Of a DNA stretch of 64,000 nt, positions 48,784-61,576 are shown piece after piece. The notes below the pieces were generated by a model. That model did not search any database and had not been told where the DNA came from. It saw only the letters and a list, made by a program, of their open reading frames with translations. The stretch spans positions 28,391,589-28,455,588 of the forward strand of contig CANTUZ010000011.1 of the NCBI GenBank assembly GCA_947846985.1, given 5' to 3'. Position numbers and translations under genes: made by a program. Origin of the DNA: Fratercula arctica (taxonomy: Eukaryota; Chordata; Aves; Charadriiformes; Alcidae). The stretch's first letter is position 1. Each line of letters opens with the position of its first letter.

Positions 48784-51140
48784 GAACTTGCAATGGCACG
48801 TCTTCTTAACCAGCATCATGGAAAAGTCATGCTGCTCTGCATATAGCCTTCAGGATTGTGTCTGTAACACTTGAAATCCTGCCCAAGTCTGGCTTCGCTC
48901 GCACTAACAGGTACTCTGTGTGCTTCTGCATCTTTTCCTACAAGCAAATGTTGCAACTTTCCTATTGCGACAGCTGTAATAGGCATTCACTTTACTCTGT
49001 TTTTCCTTAACACTCCCGATTCCTTTTATATCTAGTTGGGAATACACTCAAGCGCTAATGGCACTTGTTCAGCCATCCAGAGACGGCGCAGCCTCGCCTT
49101 TCTAGCTATTTGTATTTCTTCGTTTTGGAAAGCTGAACTTTGCTGAGATCCAAATGCCTGATATTTAACTTCAATTCATCCCTCTTAAGGTCAGAAGGCA
49201 TCATTAAAATTATCTGGCAACACAAGATCGGCATCTACTTGGAGAAAGGAGATTTTAAATCAGTCATTCCTTCCTCTGACTTCTGTTTGGGCAGTGAGAG
49301 GATTCCAGGTGCCAGATAATTAAGTCACCACCAACAGATGAGACAGGTGATAGACCTGCATCCATATGCTATCACTTCTAGTTTGGTAACCTCAAGGGAT
49401 GTGTCTCACGCTGCACGATAGCGATCTACAGCTGCTGGTGCTTGCTAATCGGTCAGCACGGGCTCCTTCTGACACCGCCTGATGGAAAAGTCCTAAGGGG
49501 CCCAGCAGAAGTGTAGCTTTTAAGGCTCCAAAGACATTGTTTCATGGAAAAGGACCTGCTCTGGGGTTTCAGGCCATAAGCGCTTTCTGCTGTCAGCCCT
49601 ATGGGGTGGTTCAAAGCGTTGGGAACAGCATCAGGGCAATCCTGCAGAAGAGCAAATAGTCTGAGCTGCCCTGCAAGCCACTTACAAGCCTTTGAATCTA
49701 CGTGTGAAAAATGGCTTGAATGCCATAGGAAGAAACGGCACTAATAAGCCTTATGAAACCCATTGGTAAGGCAAAGCAAGGAGAGCTGCAGGGGAGCTAA
49801 GGGAGTGTAGCGACAGCCAAAAAATTCAGAAACTCCTTCGGCAAACAGGGAGAGAGACATACCACCACCCAGGCGGGTCTGACATAAGGGTTTTGAACAG
49901 GAGCCTTCAAAGTTTTATTACTAGGCTCCTTTTTGTAAGGCAGGGCACAGCAAATACTCCATTTAAGGCTTCCGTGGAGTAGAACCAGAAATATCCAGCC
50001 TTGCAAATATCCTCACCAGCCAAGCGCGGAGCCGAGACATGCAAAATGAGCGCCCGTCAGCTCGGTGCCAGCACAACAGAAGGCAGAAGTGCTTCAAGGA
50101 ACTTGTGACAGGTTCTCTGGATGCACCAATTTGAGACGGGCCAATCCCGGCTCGAAATGTGCAAACTCTCACACTCCTTGGCATGACCGCGCAGCCAAAA
50201 TGCACATTTTTTTAAAGGATTCAGAGAAAACACGACCAAAGGGACAGGAACGCAGAAGAATTTGGCAATGGGAAGCAGATGCTTCCTAGGGAGGAGACAG
50301 GACTTAGTTCAAAAAAGGTTTGAGGGAAACTTTATATATAGCAGTGAAGTTGCTGAAGTCTATTTCATTACAGAATATCTAACTTACAGGGAGGACTGTA
50401 CTCTAAGCAGTCACACCTGGGAAAGCAGCTCTGTGGAGATTCACTTGGGGGAATGAGGCAACTTGAGTGGTGTAAATATCAGTGCTCTGGTTTACCTACA
50501 GCAGCCGCCGCTGGCAGACTCTGCAGCCATCCATCCCAACCCAGGTTACCCGGGTTTTGTCATTCCCTGCTCTCCTACAACCCCCTGAAGCCCTACAGGT
50601 GACCTACCAGGGATGCCTATAGCGAGAGGGTGAGCTGGTGTGCAGGCCTGGAGTGGGAAAGAAAACAAGAGGGGATCAAAATATATATAAGGCGCAAACC
50701 AAAGATACAGACACTCATGGTGAACTCCAAAGTTGCTGTCAACAAAGAGAAACGTGACCATCCATTTTGAGGAGGGAGGTGGGTACAGTCCAGGCTTGTT
50801 CCTGGCTAGTGGGATACAGATTTTTGTTGAACTATGTCTGGGAACTGTAATGGTGCTAAGCACTGAAATGGAAAAAAAAAAGGCTGATTTATGAGGGATG
50901 GAGTTACCTACCTAAAAGAGAGAGAAATGACACGCTTGAGGGGAAAGGACCCAGGACAGGGTAGAAAGTCCTACAAGAGAAGGAAGAGAAAGAACACCCC
51001 TATTCTTTATTGCACTAAAAAAGTGCTTGCCTCCTTCCAAAGGGATCTTACTTTATTTTCTTTTAATAGGCAAGTATGAAACCCATTATTCCAAATGGAG
51101 CTCAGTTACATCTTGAGCTGAGCCTTTGCACCCTTCAGTT

Positions 51141-51156
51141 AAAAAAAAAAAAAAAA
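51141..51156 (+). repeat. A16 homopolymer
   Basis: This is a run of 16 adenines, followed by GAGACACTTG. Confidence 0.9.
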
Positions 51157-51588
51157 GAGACACTTGTGGTTCTCTGGGCTTCAGTCCTTTTCATCCTGGT
51201 GTTAATTTTATTTTTCAGGCTGAACAAGATCACTCCTCATTCACATCTTAGGGCCTCCTCATAAAATTAGCCTGGGAAAGCAGGACAATTGGACTGAAAA
51301 CTTTTGGACTTGCCTTGGTTTTGGAACACTCCTAAAAAACTCGTGTTCCCTTGGAAATACTCCCCGCTTTGACCAAACCAAACCTGCTCTATTTCCACTA
51401 AGTGTCACAAGAGCATACCTCCCCTCCAGCGGGACCAGAGAGTTTCCTTCCTATAAAGCCGGGTTTAAAGGCCAGCTGCACTCCCGAGGCTTCATCAACA
51501 GCCTGCAGCCTCCAGCACACTGCGTGCCAGAAACCAGCATCTACACAGGCTCACAAAGGCTGTAAAACATCTTGTGCAGAGTGGGGAG

Positions 51589-51607
51589 AAAAAAAAAAAA
51601 AAAAAAA
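51589..51607 (+). repeat. A19 homopolymer
   Basis: This is a run of 19 adenines after GGGGAG. Three overlapping open frames read through it as poly-Lys, which is a sign that they are not real genes. Confidence 0.9.
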
Positions 51608-53225
51608 TGCCAGGGAGCTTTGCCAAACGCTTTCTGCTTATTCGCACCCATGCCAAATGCTTTGCAGTCTTTTGCAGGGGGCATCGGAAAGTTACCCCAC
51701 CACAGCCCTGGGAAGCAGGGACATCCCTGCTGCCAGCGCCCCCGGGAGAAGGGCCGGGGCAGAGAGCTCATGCTGCCGAGAAACTGCAGTAGTTTTGCAA
51801 TGTCTGCACGGAGATTAGGCTGTCTGATGCCTTTGGGGAGAAAACTTTCATCTGAGGCACAATTTAATTCCAGTCCTGCCCCAGAACCCATTTGCAGCCC
51901 TGCTGACTCACACAAGAGTCCTGCCTCCCCATGAAGAAAAAAAAGAAGTATGTCCTTTACACAGCTGTCTTGGGCACTGAAGGGCCCAGTTCTGAATCAC
52001 ACAGTTCGGAAACCAAGAGGCAGAGAAAGGGGAAAATACAGGACACAAGCCGTCATCTTTTTGAAGAGGACTTGAGCTTCTACAGCATTTTGGTGTTGCT
52101 GCCCACACTGTCCTGGAGGGACAAGCTCTCCTCCACACCTAAGAAGAACCTTTGGCTTCAGAAGCCACTTTTCCCAATCCGGGATGTAGGAGGAGCGCCT
52201 TACAGGTAAGAAGAAGTTCCTTCCTGCCCAGAAGGAACAAAGCTCGGAGAGAAAGTGAACCAAGGGGAGAGCTGACTTAGGCTGTCCCCTTTGCTCCTTT
52301 GAAAGCGGAGCTGCATTCGCCTCTTGCAGACAGAGGAGAGACAGTTTTAAGCACAGAAATTTATAAGAAGTTGAGAAAAGCCAGTGTCCTGGTTGGAGCA
52401 GGTGATCGGGAGCATCCTGCACTGCACGTGGAGCAAGAGAGACAGCGAGGCACCAGCCAAGCACTCGTCAGGGGAAGAGTGGTGAAGATAAGCACTTTGC
52501 AGATGAATAGATTTCACCCGAATTAACTTTCCTCCTCCATATTTCATTTCCTTTGCCAGTGGTCATTCTCCGCCGGCTGGTCCTGGCAGCCTGGGGTGAA
52601 GCACCAGGTGCTTTTGCCTCGGCAGCCTTTTCCCTGGCAGCAGGGCAGCCCCAGCTCCTGGTGCTTCTGGATGCTGTGGTGAAGCTTTTCAGCATGAAAG
52701 AGTAATTTCTTCTATTGGGGGAGCATTCAAAAGCCACAAGGGTACCACACAGACATCCAAGAAGGCATAATCCTGTTTGAGGAACTTACAAAACAGGATG
52801 GCAACAACACAAGAGAAATTATGGGAGAAGGCACAGACAGAGGGATACAGGATGCTCTGGGGTTCAGAAGCTAGTCATGAATTCCTTACTTCAGTGTGGT
52901 TTTATTATTTCTCTATATAACCATTTGCTGAACCAGCCTCAGGTCTCCCACTGTTAGCTCCCCTTCCAACACAACAGAAAGACTCAGTTCTGAAGGGGAA
53001 AGACAAAGCAGAGAGGTCCCATCATACCTCAGAGCAGCATCAGCCTCTCTCAGAAAGCATGGGCAAAGGCAGCTCCCAAACCGCTGCCCTCGCAGGTCAG
53101 CCCAAATCCGTCCTTCACAAAGGACAGCTGATTTTGACTTAAACACAGCTGTGCCTTATCCTCAGCTCCTGCAAGCTGGCATCTACCTGCTGAAGTGAGG
53201 GCCCCTGCTAACAGCTGCCAGGGGA

Positions 53226-53299
53226 GGATGCGGTTCCTCCGCATCCGCAGGTGTTGCAGAGGATGCACGAGCATCCTCACGGAGCAGGAGGGATGCTCC
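53226..53299. repeat. tandem perfect hairpins sharing GGATGC/GCATCC
   Basis: Hairpin 1 (53226-53246) has an 8-bp stem GGATGCGG/CCGCATCC and a 5-nt loop. Hairpin 2 (53259-53278) has an 8-bp stem GAGGATGC/GCATCCTC and a 4-nt loop. A weaker third (53281-53299) pairs GGAGC with GCTCC and contains another GGATGC. No coding frame is supported here. It could be a decayed inverted repeat or a structured RNA element. Confidence 0.7.
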
Positions 53300-54172
53300 C
53301 GGCCACCCTGCGACCAAAGTGACATCCTTCCCCAGGTGCCTGCCCTCATCCCTCGCATCCCCTCCCTCTCGTCCTGCAGGCCCCAGCCCAGAATCTGCCC
53401 CGGTAACGAGATCCGGGACTGTCACTTCTGACATGGGGCTGACTTTTGTCAAAACCTGTCGCTAGGACTCTGTTTCCCCACTGTTTTGAACCTTCTTACA
53501 TACAACATTGAAGCCTCAGATTTGTCAAAACACGCAAAGGTGCTGCCAGAGGCTGAGCAACTCATTTTAGTCCCTTTACAAAGCCATTTTAAGGAAAGAA
53601 ACAACATGTCAGGGCGATGCCAACAACTGACTGTACCAACAAGGAGAGATTTGACGTACTTTTCTATGCTGCAGTGACTGTTATAATAAAAGACAGCAGT
53701 GCATTAGTGAAAGATTTATGCTAGTATTTCAACAATGGAAAACATGAGCTTTGCTGTATTCTCATTCACACCGAGACAGGCAGCGAGGGCATGTCATGTA
53801 GCGCTATTTCCAGGAATGATGCTACAATTGAAGAAATGCTGATTTGCTCGTACAGTGAGACAATTCCTGGAAGCAGGACAGACCCTTGTATTATTATCGT
53901 CATTGCAGAGGGAGAATTTGACTGCGCAGCCTCTTATCCCGAGCTGTTTCAGAGGGACGGCTCTCCTGCTCCTGAAGGGTAGGAGGAAAAGCCTGGGAGA
54001 GCTGCCGCTCCGCCGTGGCCCCCTCTGCGTGGCAGCAGCCTCCCTGGCACCATCATCAGAGCCCTCCATGCCAGCAAGCGCAAGTGCCAGCTAATTGAAT
54101 TTGCTAATGATACATTCTTTCGAAACCCTTTGCGCTGCACCCACCATTTTGTGCTTGCAATTAAATTACAAG

Positions 54173-54207
54173 AAAAAAAAAAAAAAAAGAAAAAAGGAAA
54201 AAAAAAA
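54173..54207 (+). repeat. A-rich interrupted tract
   Basis: A16, G, A6, GG and A10 form a purine-only stretch of 35 bp after AATTAAATTACAAG. Confidence 0.9.
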
Positions 54208-54652
54208 TGCCATGTGGTGTCATTTGACATTTAGATGTCAAAGTAACTGATTGACAGGGAAAAAAATCAACAGCGAAAGGCCCGTTCCTGCCAAAGCCAG
54301 CGGGGAGTTTGCCAGGGGCGTTGGGAAGAGCAGGATCAGGGCCCTCGTGGGACAACGGGATGAGGCAAGGTGGTGGGAGAGTGGAGAAGCAAGCCCTGTG
54401 CTGGGTTTTCCTGGCCCTGAGAGATCCAGGAGGAGGGAATCAGCCCCCTCCAGGAGCATCCTTCTGCATCCCCCATCCTCCAGCACGAGGATTTGGGACC
54501 CACGGAGGGAGGGAGAGAGGGATGAGACCCCGACACCATGGGAGGGTTGTTCTGTGCAGAGCCTGGGGAGACGGGGTTCTCTCACCTCGTCAGAGGTTTG
54601 ACATCTCTGTGTTTTTTTCTGCCCCTGTTCAGGATAAAGAAAGGGGGGATTT

Positions 54653-54673
54653 AAAAAAAAAAAAAAAAAAAAA
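54653..54673 (+). repeat. A21 homopolymer
   Basis: This is the longest pure A-run seen in the window. It follows AAAGGGGGGATTT. Confidence 0.9.
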
Positions 54674-55182
54674 TCCTTTCTGAGCAGACCATTGGGGGAA
54701 AAAAGCAGAGTTAAAGTGAATCACTCATTTCGATAATTTTGAACTCTTTTCTTCATTTTTTTACCTTACATAACTTTTACAGGTTTTAGGCTAAAGAATA
54801 AAGTAATGAAAACTTCAAAGCAAAAAGGAAAATTTTTAAATGTCAAAACGTGGACAGTTTTCATAATTTAAAAAAGGTTTTTTATCCAAAAAAAGCTTTA
54901 CAAACTGAAGAGATTCACCACAACAGGCCCCATCATCCTGCCAAAAGCCCCAGCAATGGTAAATATGGCATTTTCCCAATGGGATTAAAGGTTCATGCCC
55001 AGATTCCTGGTGAGCCGAAGGAGGGAGTCCTGCCTTGGGGTCAGTGAGGTGGGAAGGGGACTGTGTGTGTCTGTATGCTCACCCCCGCAGCCTCCATCAG
55101 CATCCGCCTGTGGTCCAGGAGTGCAAAGCACAGCTACAGGCATGGGCCTCTGGTTTGGGAAAGGGAAAAGAAAGAAGAGCTT

Positions 55183-55214
55183 AAAAAAAAAAAAAAAAAA
55201 AGGAAAAAAAAAAA
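55183..55214 (+). repeat. A-rich interrupted tract
   Basis: A19, GG and A11 lie within a longer purine-rich stretch that starts near 55155 (GGGAAAAGAAAGAAGAG). Confidence 0.9.
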
Positions 55215-57261
55215 GAAGGGAATTGCAGTTGCATTTTTTCTCTTTCCCAGACCTGATGTGGGGGTTGGGTCAATAAGTGAGGTTTTGGGTCACCCGCTGC
55301 AGACAGTCCCAGACCCACCCTCACGGTGCTCAGCTGAGGGAGGGGTGCGAAGGCACAAGTTCCTACAAGAGAAGAATATTGATAATACAAAATTAAAGCT
55401 CTCCCTTCCTCAAGCTAACTTACGCTCTGTCTATAGCAAACAAGGTACATCAAGGAGCTCCCTCGCCTGCCTCCTGCAGATCCCGCGGACCACCAGTGCC
55501 ATGGGTTTCCATGGGATTCGGCTCAGCCCTCCCCCACAGACCAGTGCTGGGCAGACAGTGGGAGCTGGGACTTGTGTGTGTTTTAATGGAACGGACGAGG
55601 TATGTACGTGGAGTTAAAAATAAAGCTTTGGGGCTTTTTTCCTTCTCTTTAATGCAGGTGGGGCTATAAAACCCTGTTAGCATGAGTCAGAGAGCCAGAC
55701 TTGGCAAAGTTTGGCTTGCCACTTTAAAAACAGAGCACTAATTAAATCAAGTAACAACAAGGAAAAAAAAATACCTCTTTTTTTCCAATAACTAATCCAG
55801 CCTGAAATGAATTAAAAATATTTTACCTGGACTCTATTCATGTACAGAATAAAGCAAAAAAACATGCCTGAAAAAAAGAAAAAAATTGCTTGGCAAAAAA
55901 CCCTAATGCAAATTGCTCTCGCATGAAAGTGAAGACTTTTTTTAAGCAGTTTAGGTAGATTTAATCATGAAGCTGAAAGCTTCCTTTTTCTCTGTGGAGA
56001 GCCCAAGTGAATAGCCCTAGCTTGGATGTTCTTTGTAGGCAAGAGAGGATGGGACTGTCAGAGTCGTCCTGAATATCCCATCACAAACCGCTACTGACAG
56101 GCAAAAGCATATCCTTTATCTTCCAGTGTATGTTTTACGTCCTCTTGCAACTGTAAGAGAGGCTGTGAGTGGGTTTATTAAGGTGATTTTATGGCAGAAG
56201 TTTAGACTTTGGGTAGGTCCTGTATCCCCTGCGCAGAGATCTCCGTTGCCCGTGAGCCCTCGCTGGGCGATGCTGCACAGCCCCGCGGTGCCCCTGGCCC
56301 CGGCATCATCCCTGACACGGAGATGCTGAACCAACCGGTCCTCGCGGCACATCCTGCGGGCACAACCGACCGGAAAGATTTTAATAGCCATTACAGCAAT
56401 TTCATTCCCCTCTGTTCCTGCTTCGTGCAAACATTTCAGGAAAATGAGATCCATTTTGGACTCGCAACAACACAAAAAAATACTCATTCTTCCAGTACTC
56501 CACAGTTCCTTGGCACTATCCTTACAGATTTTCTTCCAGTTTTTTTTTTTTGTAGTCGTATGTTGTTTATAAAAAAAAAAAATCTTCAGAAATGTTAGTA
56601 TCAGTGCGACACAGAAAATTAGTGCGAAAAACACTCAGTAAAAATATCGGAATGTGACAGGAAGTAATCTATTTTTAAAAAGCAGCTAATTCCTCCTGAG
56701 CACACCGCGCTTGCAGAGTTAGTTAGCAACAGTCAGGCTTCATGCAGGAGTCAGGGGATGAAGTTATATGACTTGCGTTGGGCAGGATATCCGATCGGCT
56801 CGTCACGGGATTCACTTGCCTATAAAATCACTTGGGGCAAAATGATGCACAAATCCAGCTCACTGTACGTGACAGTCATGCCATTAACTCCAATAGAAAC
56901 CCGCTCACCTGAATAAAACAAGTGAGACTTGCCGGGGAATTTCTATCAGCACGGTGAGCAGTAATAGATACGAAGCACACAGCCTGCAGTTATTCATTCT
57001 GGAGCTTTATTTTTATTGGGAGCTATTTACAGAAGGATCTGCAGCTGCACATTTGCGGATGCTGGCCCCAGCCTGGACCACAGAGTGTCTCCCCGGGCGC
57101 GACCCCGGGCGCAGCAGAGGCTCGCTGCCTCCTCTCCCCATCTTCATCTGCCGCAGCTGACGCTCTGAGTGCTTCGTACAGCCTCGTACCAGCACCCAAA
57201 CCTGCCACTAACTTCAAGGACAAGTCTGGCTGCCAAATTAAAGCGATGTCTGGCCCAGTGA

Positions 57262-57286
57262 GGTGGGTGGGTGGGTGGGTGGGTGG
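57262..57286 (+). repeat. (GGTG)6 microsatellite
   Basis: A GGTG tetranucleotide is repeated about six times. Its spaced G-runs give additional G-quadruplex potential. Confidence 0.9.
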
Positions 57287-60200
57287 AGCACACACCCTAT
57301 GCCACCACAGAGTCTGCGTTACCCTTGAAGCCTAGGCATAAATCCCATTAATGGTCATTAAAACTCCCGGCTGGCGTTGGAAGGAAACTAGCCATTGATT
57401 GGTATGCAGGGGGATTCAGGGGGAGGGAGGAGACTCCGGGGAATTGTGCGGCTCCTGCTTATGCTCCCAGTCTGCTGGGGGGTGTTTCCATGGGTCAGAC
57501 CTGGTCTGGGCACAGCTCACCGAAGCATGGGACCCATGACCAGAGAAGCTCCGGTGGGCGCGATGCCGAGCCCCGTCACAACTTGTCCTCGAGCTGTCCC
57601 AAGCGCCTCGTGAGAACATGGCTCCGCAATATTTCTGCAAAGAACAGAAAACTCAATACTCAGTGCCGCCTGAGACTTTCCAAGTCCCATCCCTTGCATC
57701 TTCTCACTGAAGGCATCTTTGGGTTTTTTTCAGAGTGCTCGTTTAAATTACATTTAATAAGATAGGCACGTCAGATTTTGTTTACAGAAGTTTACTGTTC
57801 AAGTCAGTAGGGAAAATAAAAATCTATCAGCTGTGGCTTTTAGACAATAAGAACACAGATTTTTTTTATTAGCACTTTATTTCAGTGCAGACAGAAACAT
57901 CACCGACAATCACTGCTGTTTACTGTTAAAGGCATAGCTCCTACCGCCTTTCCACACATAGAATATTCCCATGGCAATCAATGGAAGTTTAGCATAAAGA
58001 GCAAAATATGCTCCATCATGTTGTCTCTCTATATAGTAAATGCTAATTTCTTACCAACTATAAACTTGAAAATTTCTTGCAGTACATTGCAACACAGACC
58101 TATTCTCAGTGTGTAATTTAGATTTTCAAGATGTGTACATTCCCAGTGGAGAGTCATTTGTGTGTGTGTGTGAATATATGTATAGAAGAAATGAAATGTT
58201 AATGACTTCTCCATCTACGTTTCTGTACTTGTTAGCTTTTCCTACTAGTTTTCTTCTGCCCTTCAGAGTGCTAATTGTGCCTGTAAAAGTCCAGGAAATT
58301 TGTGTCATAAATAGTTTCTGCCTATTATAGCCAATGAAACACATATTGAGACAAATATATGGGACTGAATCACAAGTTATTTCGCTGAAGTCAATGGGGT
58401 TACTCTGCGTTTTGATTTCGATTTGGCAAAGCATGTGGTCTAAAGTTGGTCTTGGAGACGGGAATAAAATTAAGCACACGCATACATACTTGTCTGGGGC
58501 TTTTTTTTAAATTGATTCCATACAGGGAGAGGAATTTAGCTAAATATATTAAATACAGTTTCCTTCTGATTTTCATCGCTATAGATAATAGCTTGTAGTA
58601 GGAAAAGCATGCCATAAATATCACACATTTGCCAGAGAATGGAAAATAGGAAATAACTGATGCTGCACTTGAATCAGAGTAGTGCTGATTTTCATGGACA
58701 GGTTATTGCCATCTGGACATTAATTTTGCTGATAGGTTGGAAAATAATATGCTTTTCTGTGTTAACTAATTAATTTTGTGTTCAGGAGCAAAAAGAAAAA
58801 CCTTTGGTTTCTCAGGTGTTCAGAAGTACTGCCATTCCTTTGCTGTTGCCTGTTCCCCCGTGTTTTGGGTGTGCCACCCTCTTTGGTGAGTAAAAATTCA
58901 ACCCTTAAAACTAAGTTGGTGAGTGTTTTTTTCATATGGTATGGAATTGTGTGCATGTGTGTTTTTAAACAAGGGCACCTGCATAAAAAAATGCCTATCC
59001 TCATTAGATCCATTTTCTCAATTAAATTCAAGTTTCTATGTCCAAAAGGCATAAATCTAGGTATCGATTTAGTCATAAAATAATGAAACTCCCAGCAGTC
59101 TTCTAAACCCATTTTACTTGGATGAGCGTATAAGCTTTTAAAATATCAAGTTATTCCAGTATTTAATGCACATAACTGCTTCCAGAGGTCTGAAGGCAAT
59201 AAGGCACATCTTCCCCACTCCATTTGAAGCGCCACCGTTAGAGCTCGCCAGTCCCTCACTACTGGTTTTAAGGCTTTTGACAATTTTATTCAGTGTGAGT
59301 TTGATACTTTCTCAACAGGGGCTATATCCCCCGAAGCCAAAATCAATAACCTATCAAATCAAAGCTGTATAAAATACCAACAGGCTCTTGGTGTTTTGCT
59401 CCCATAAATACGATTCAGCTTCACTTTACGCTCCCAGAACAGGCTGACTCTACATTTACTGGCCCGTTCCACCAAGTTAACTGGATCGTCAACGTGTACT
59501 TCCAAAAATCTCTTTTTAGGCAACAAATAACGACCTATTCCTTGTAAAGTAAAGAATCAAAACCAATTCCACTTACTTGTATTCAGGGGACAACTCTGAA
59601 TCTCATTTTCTTCAAACGGGACAGTATTTTGCTGCACCGGTGCATCCTTTACCTCGTTCAAAGGACGTGCCCAGCTGAGCAAGTATAACCTCTGCGTGGA
59701 GATAACAGGAGTCTGGGTAAATCATTTAAGTTTCTTGTGGTCCAGTTTCAGGTTAAACTGGATATCACAGCGCATAGATCAATGTTGGTAAAAAAGCTTT
59801 AAGGTACATTGGCCTCTTACTCAGCCCTGTCGACGCTCAGGGCAGTTTGAAAATATAGAAATAGCAAATTGAAGCAAATTTTAAAAAATGCCAGTGTGTT
59901 TTATTTGAACCTTTTCCACTCGTCACACACATGCTGAAGTTGCTGCTTGATAAAACAAAATCTCACCGAGATGAGCATTTTATGAGCTAAGAAACATTCT
60001 CTTCTACTGCGAAGCTAAGCGCAACAGTGCAAGGAGTAACTTACCTTCCCAAATCAAAACAAATTCAGCATACAATGTTTTTCCCCAGCTGGCAGAGTTT
60101 AGCAAACAAACTTGCCCTGCATAAATACAACAAGCATTCTTCTGATAACTAGGAGCAACACTTCGAATTCAGTGGGTTTGTGATGTGTTTGATCTGCTGA

Positions 60201-60504
60201 TGCAGGCTTTGGTTCCTTGCCTTGCCTTGCTTGCCTTTAGCCCCAGGACGCTCAGTTCACTACCACGTTATTCCAGGATTTACATTGCCACACAACTGGA
60301 GCAAAGGATCCTTCCTGCCGGCTGTTTTCAAATGATTTCAAAAGAACTGAGCTGTCAGGTTTCACTGAAATTGCATGCACAGGAATCTGAAGTAACGTGG
60401 TGATGAATTATCCTCCGAGTACAAGTATTTTGATTATTGATGAGTATGAAATACAATTACTTCTAGCAGTTTCCTATATACAATCTTGACTCCTGTTCAG
60501 CAGT

Positions 60505-60528
60505 AAGACTGGTTTCTAAACCAGTCTT
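60505..60528. repeat. 24-bp near-perfect palindrome
   Basis: The arms AAGACTGGTTT (60505-60515) and AAACCAGTCTT (60518-60528) are exactly complementary and separated by 2 nt (CT). Confidence 0.95.
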
Positions 60529-60881
60529 GAGATCAGCATGTGAAAAATTTAAAACGTGGCCACATTTCATATGTGGTTGTATATCATAAATCAAAATTAA
60601 TGGCAAAAACTTTCATTCAAATGAGTGTCTTTTGGTTCTGCCCCTCCTCTCTTCTCCCTGATTAAGTCTTCTCCCATAAATATAGTGAGGTCGTTGCTAA
60701 TTTTTTTCTCTGGATGGCATTTACGTAGTTCCCCTACAGCAAACATTACAGGAATTTATTTATGTATCGCTCTCTCTGGTGTCCTCCAAAAAAACAGTCC
60801 TCTAATACTATATACTCCAGATGGGCCCTTACGTTCTTGACTCTGTTCTACAAAAATAGTAAGCACATTTTCTTTTATGTT

Positions 60882-60897
60882 AAAAAAAAAAAAAAAA
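60882..60897 (+). repeat. A16 homopolymer
   Basis: This is a run of 16 adenines after TTTATGTT. No element is recognised beside it. Confidence 0.9.
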
Positions 60898-61576
60898 GGT
60901 AAAAGTGATTGTTGAGACCCAGTAACATCATCTGGAATAACCTCCTTCCACTATTAACTTCATCTCTGTAGCCAGCAAGGACGATGTCCAGATTAGGAGA
61001 GCTGAACAGCTGCCGAGCAGGACCACAACCTTTGTTTTGTGACATCTCTTGTTTTGACCCCTGCTTTCTGGTCACTGGAGAGATGATTGACTAAGTGCGC
61101 AGGGAAGTTCATTTTTAGCACGGCGGACTGGAGCACGGCATGACAAACTGTGATGTCTGAGTTTTGCGTTCCACCATCTGGCCTGCCATTTCCAGAGCCT
61201 CACATCAGAGTCCTGATGATGTATGTTTAAGCTCGGCACTATCATTTATCTCGTATCTTGTGTTTAAACAGATGCAAGCTGAATATAACAGAAAAGGAGA
61301 CCTTGATGCAGGAGTCGCTGAAGAAAGTGATGCTCTTGAGCTGTCTACAGACTCCAAGATTAAGTGCAAAATCTGACAGGGAGGATATGTATTAAAAAAT
61401 ATGTGTTGACAGAATGATTTAACTAATATTTTAAAGGCAAAACATCAACTGAATTTCCATATCATTTATAATGTTAGTGAACAAGGTACTACAAAGCAGG
61501 CTATCCCCTTCTGTCACCATCATCTTATTTGCAACTTTATTTTACAGATCAAGAATGTTTTAATAAAAGGAAGCTC

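Larger units (their letters stand above)
41591..52500. other. non-coding DNA downstream of MDFIC2
   Basis: I found no supported exon on either strand. Contents are a (TA)15 microsatellite at 41748-41777 and A-runs at 48767-48783, 51141-51156 and 51589-51607. The open frame at 51931-52209 ends in a consensus donor-like GTAAGAAG, but has no family match. Frames around 43197-43610 and 47914-48352 are unremarkable. Confidence 0.5.
52501..57300. other. GC- and CpG-richer non-coding block
   Basis: GC content and CpG density are higher than in the flanks, most clearly at about 53190-53430, 54280-54560, 56220-56380 and 57050-57190. The block also holds several purine-rich A-runs. Such a texture can mark a CpG-island promoter or GC-biased conversion. 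I see no clear TATA/Inr arrangement, first exon or spliced reading frame, so I do not call a promoter. Confidence 0.4.
57301..61576. other. AT-rich non-coding DNA
   Basis: No supported exon was found. Contents are a 24-bp perfect palindrome at 60505-60528, an A16 run at 60882-60897, and a possible relic of an amniote inverted-repeat element near 58363-58412 (CTGAAGTCAATGGGGTTAC). Open frames up to 117 codons show no family resemblance. Confidence 0.5.

Noticed and set aside
51402..51934. Several overlapping frames of 72-138 codons
   Set aside because: They read through an A19 tract as poly-Lys or poly-Phe in multiple frames, with no conserved domain and no splice support.
55063..55617. 184-codon + strand open frame
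   Set aside because: It spans a long A-rich tract translated as poly-Lys, has low-complexity composition and no recognisable domain.
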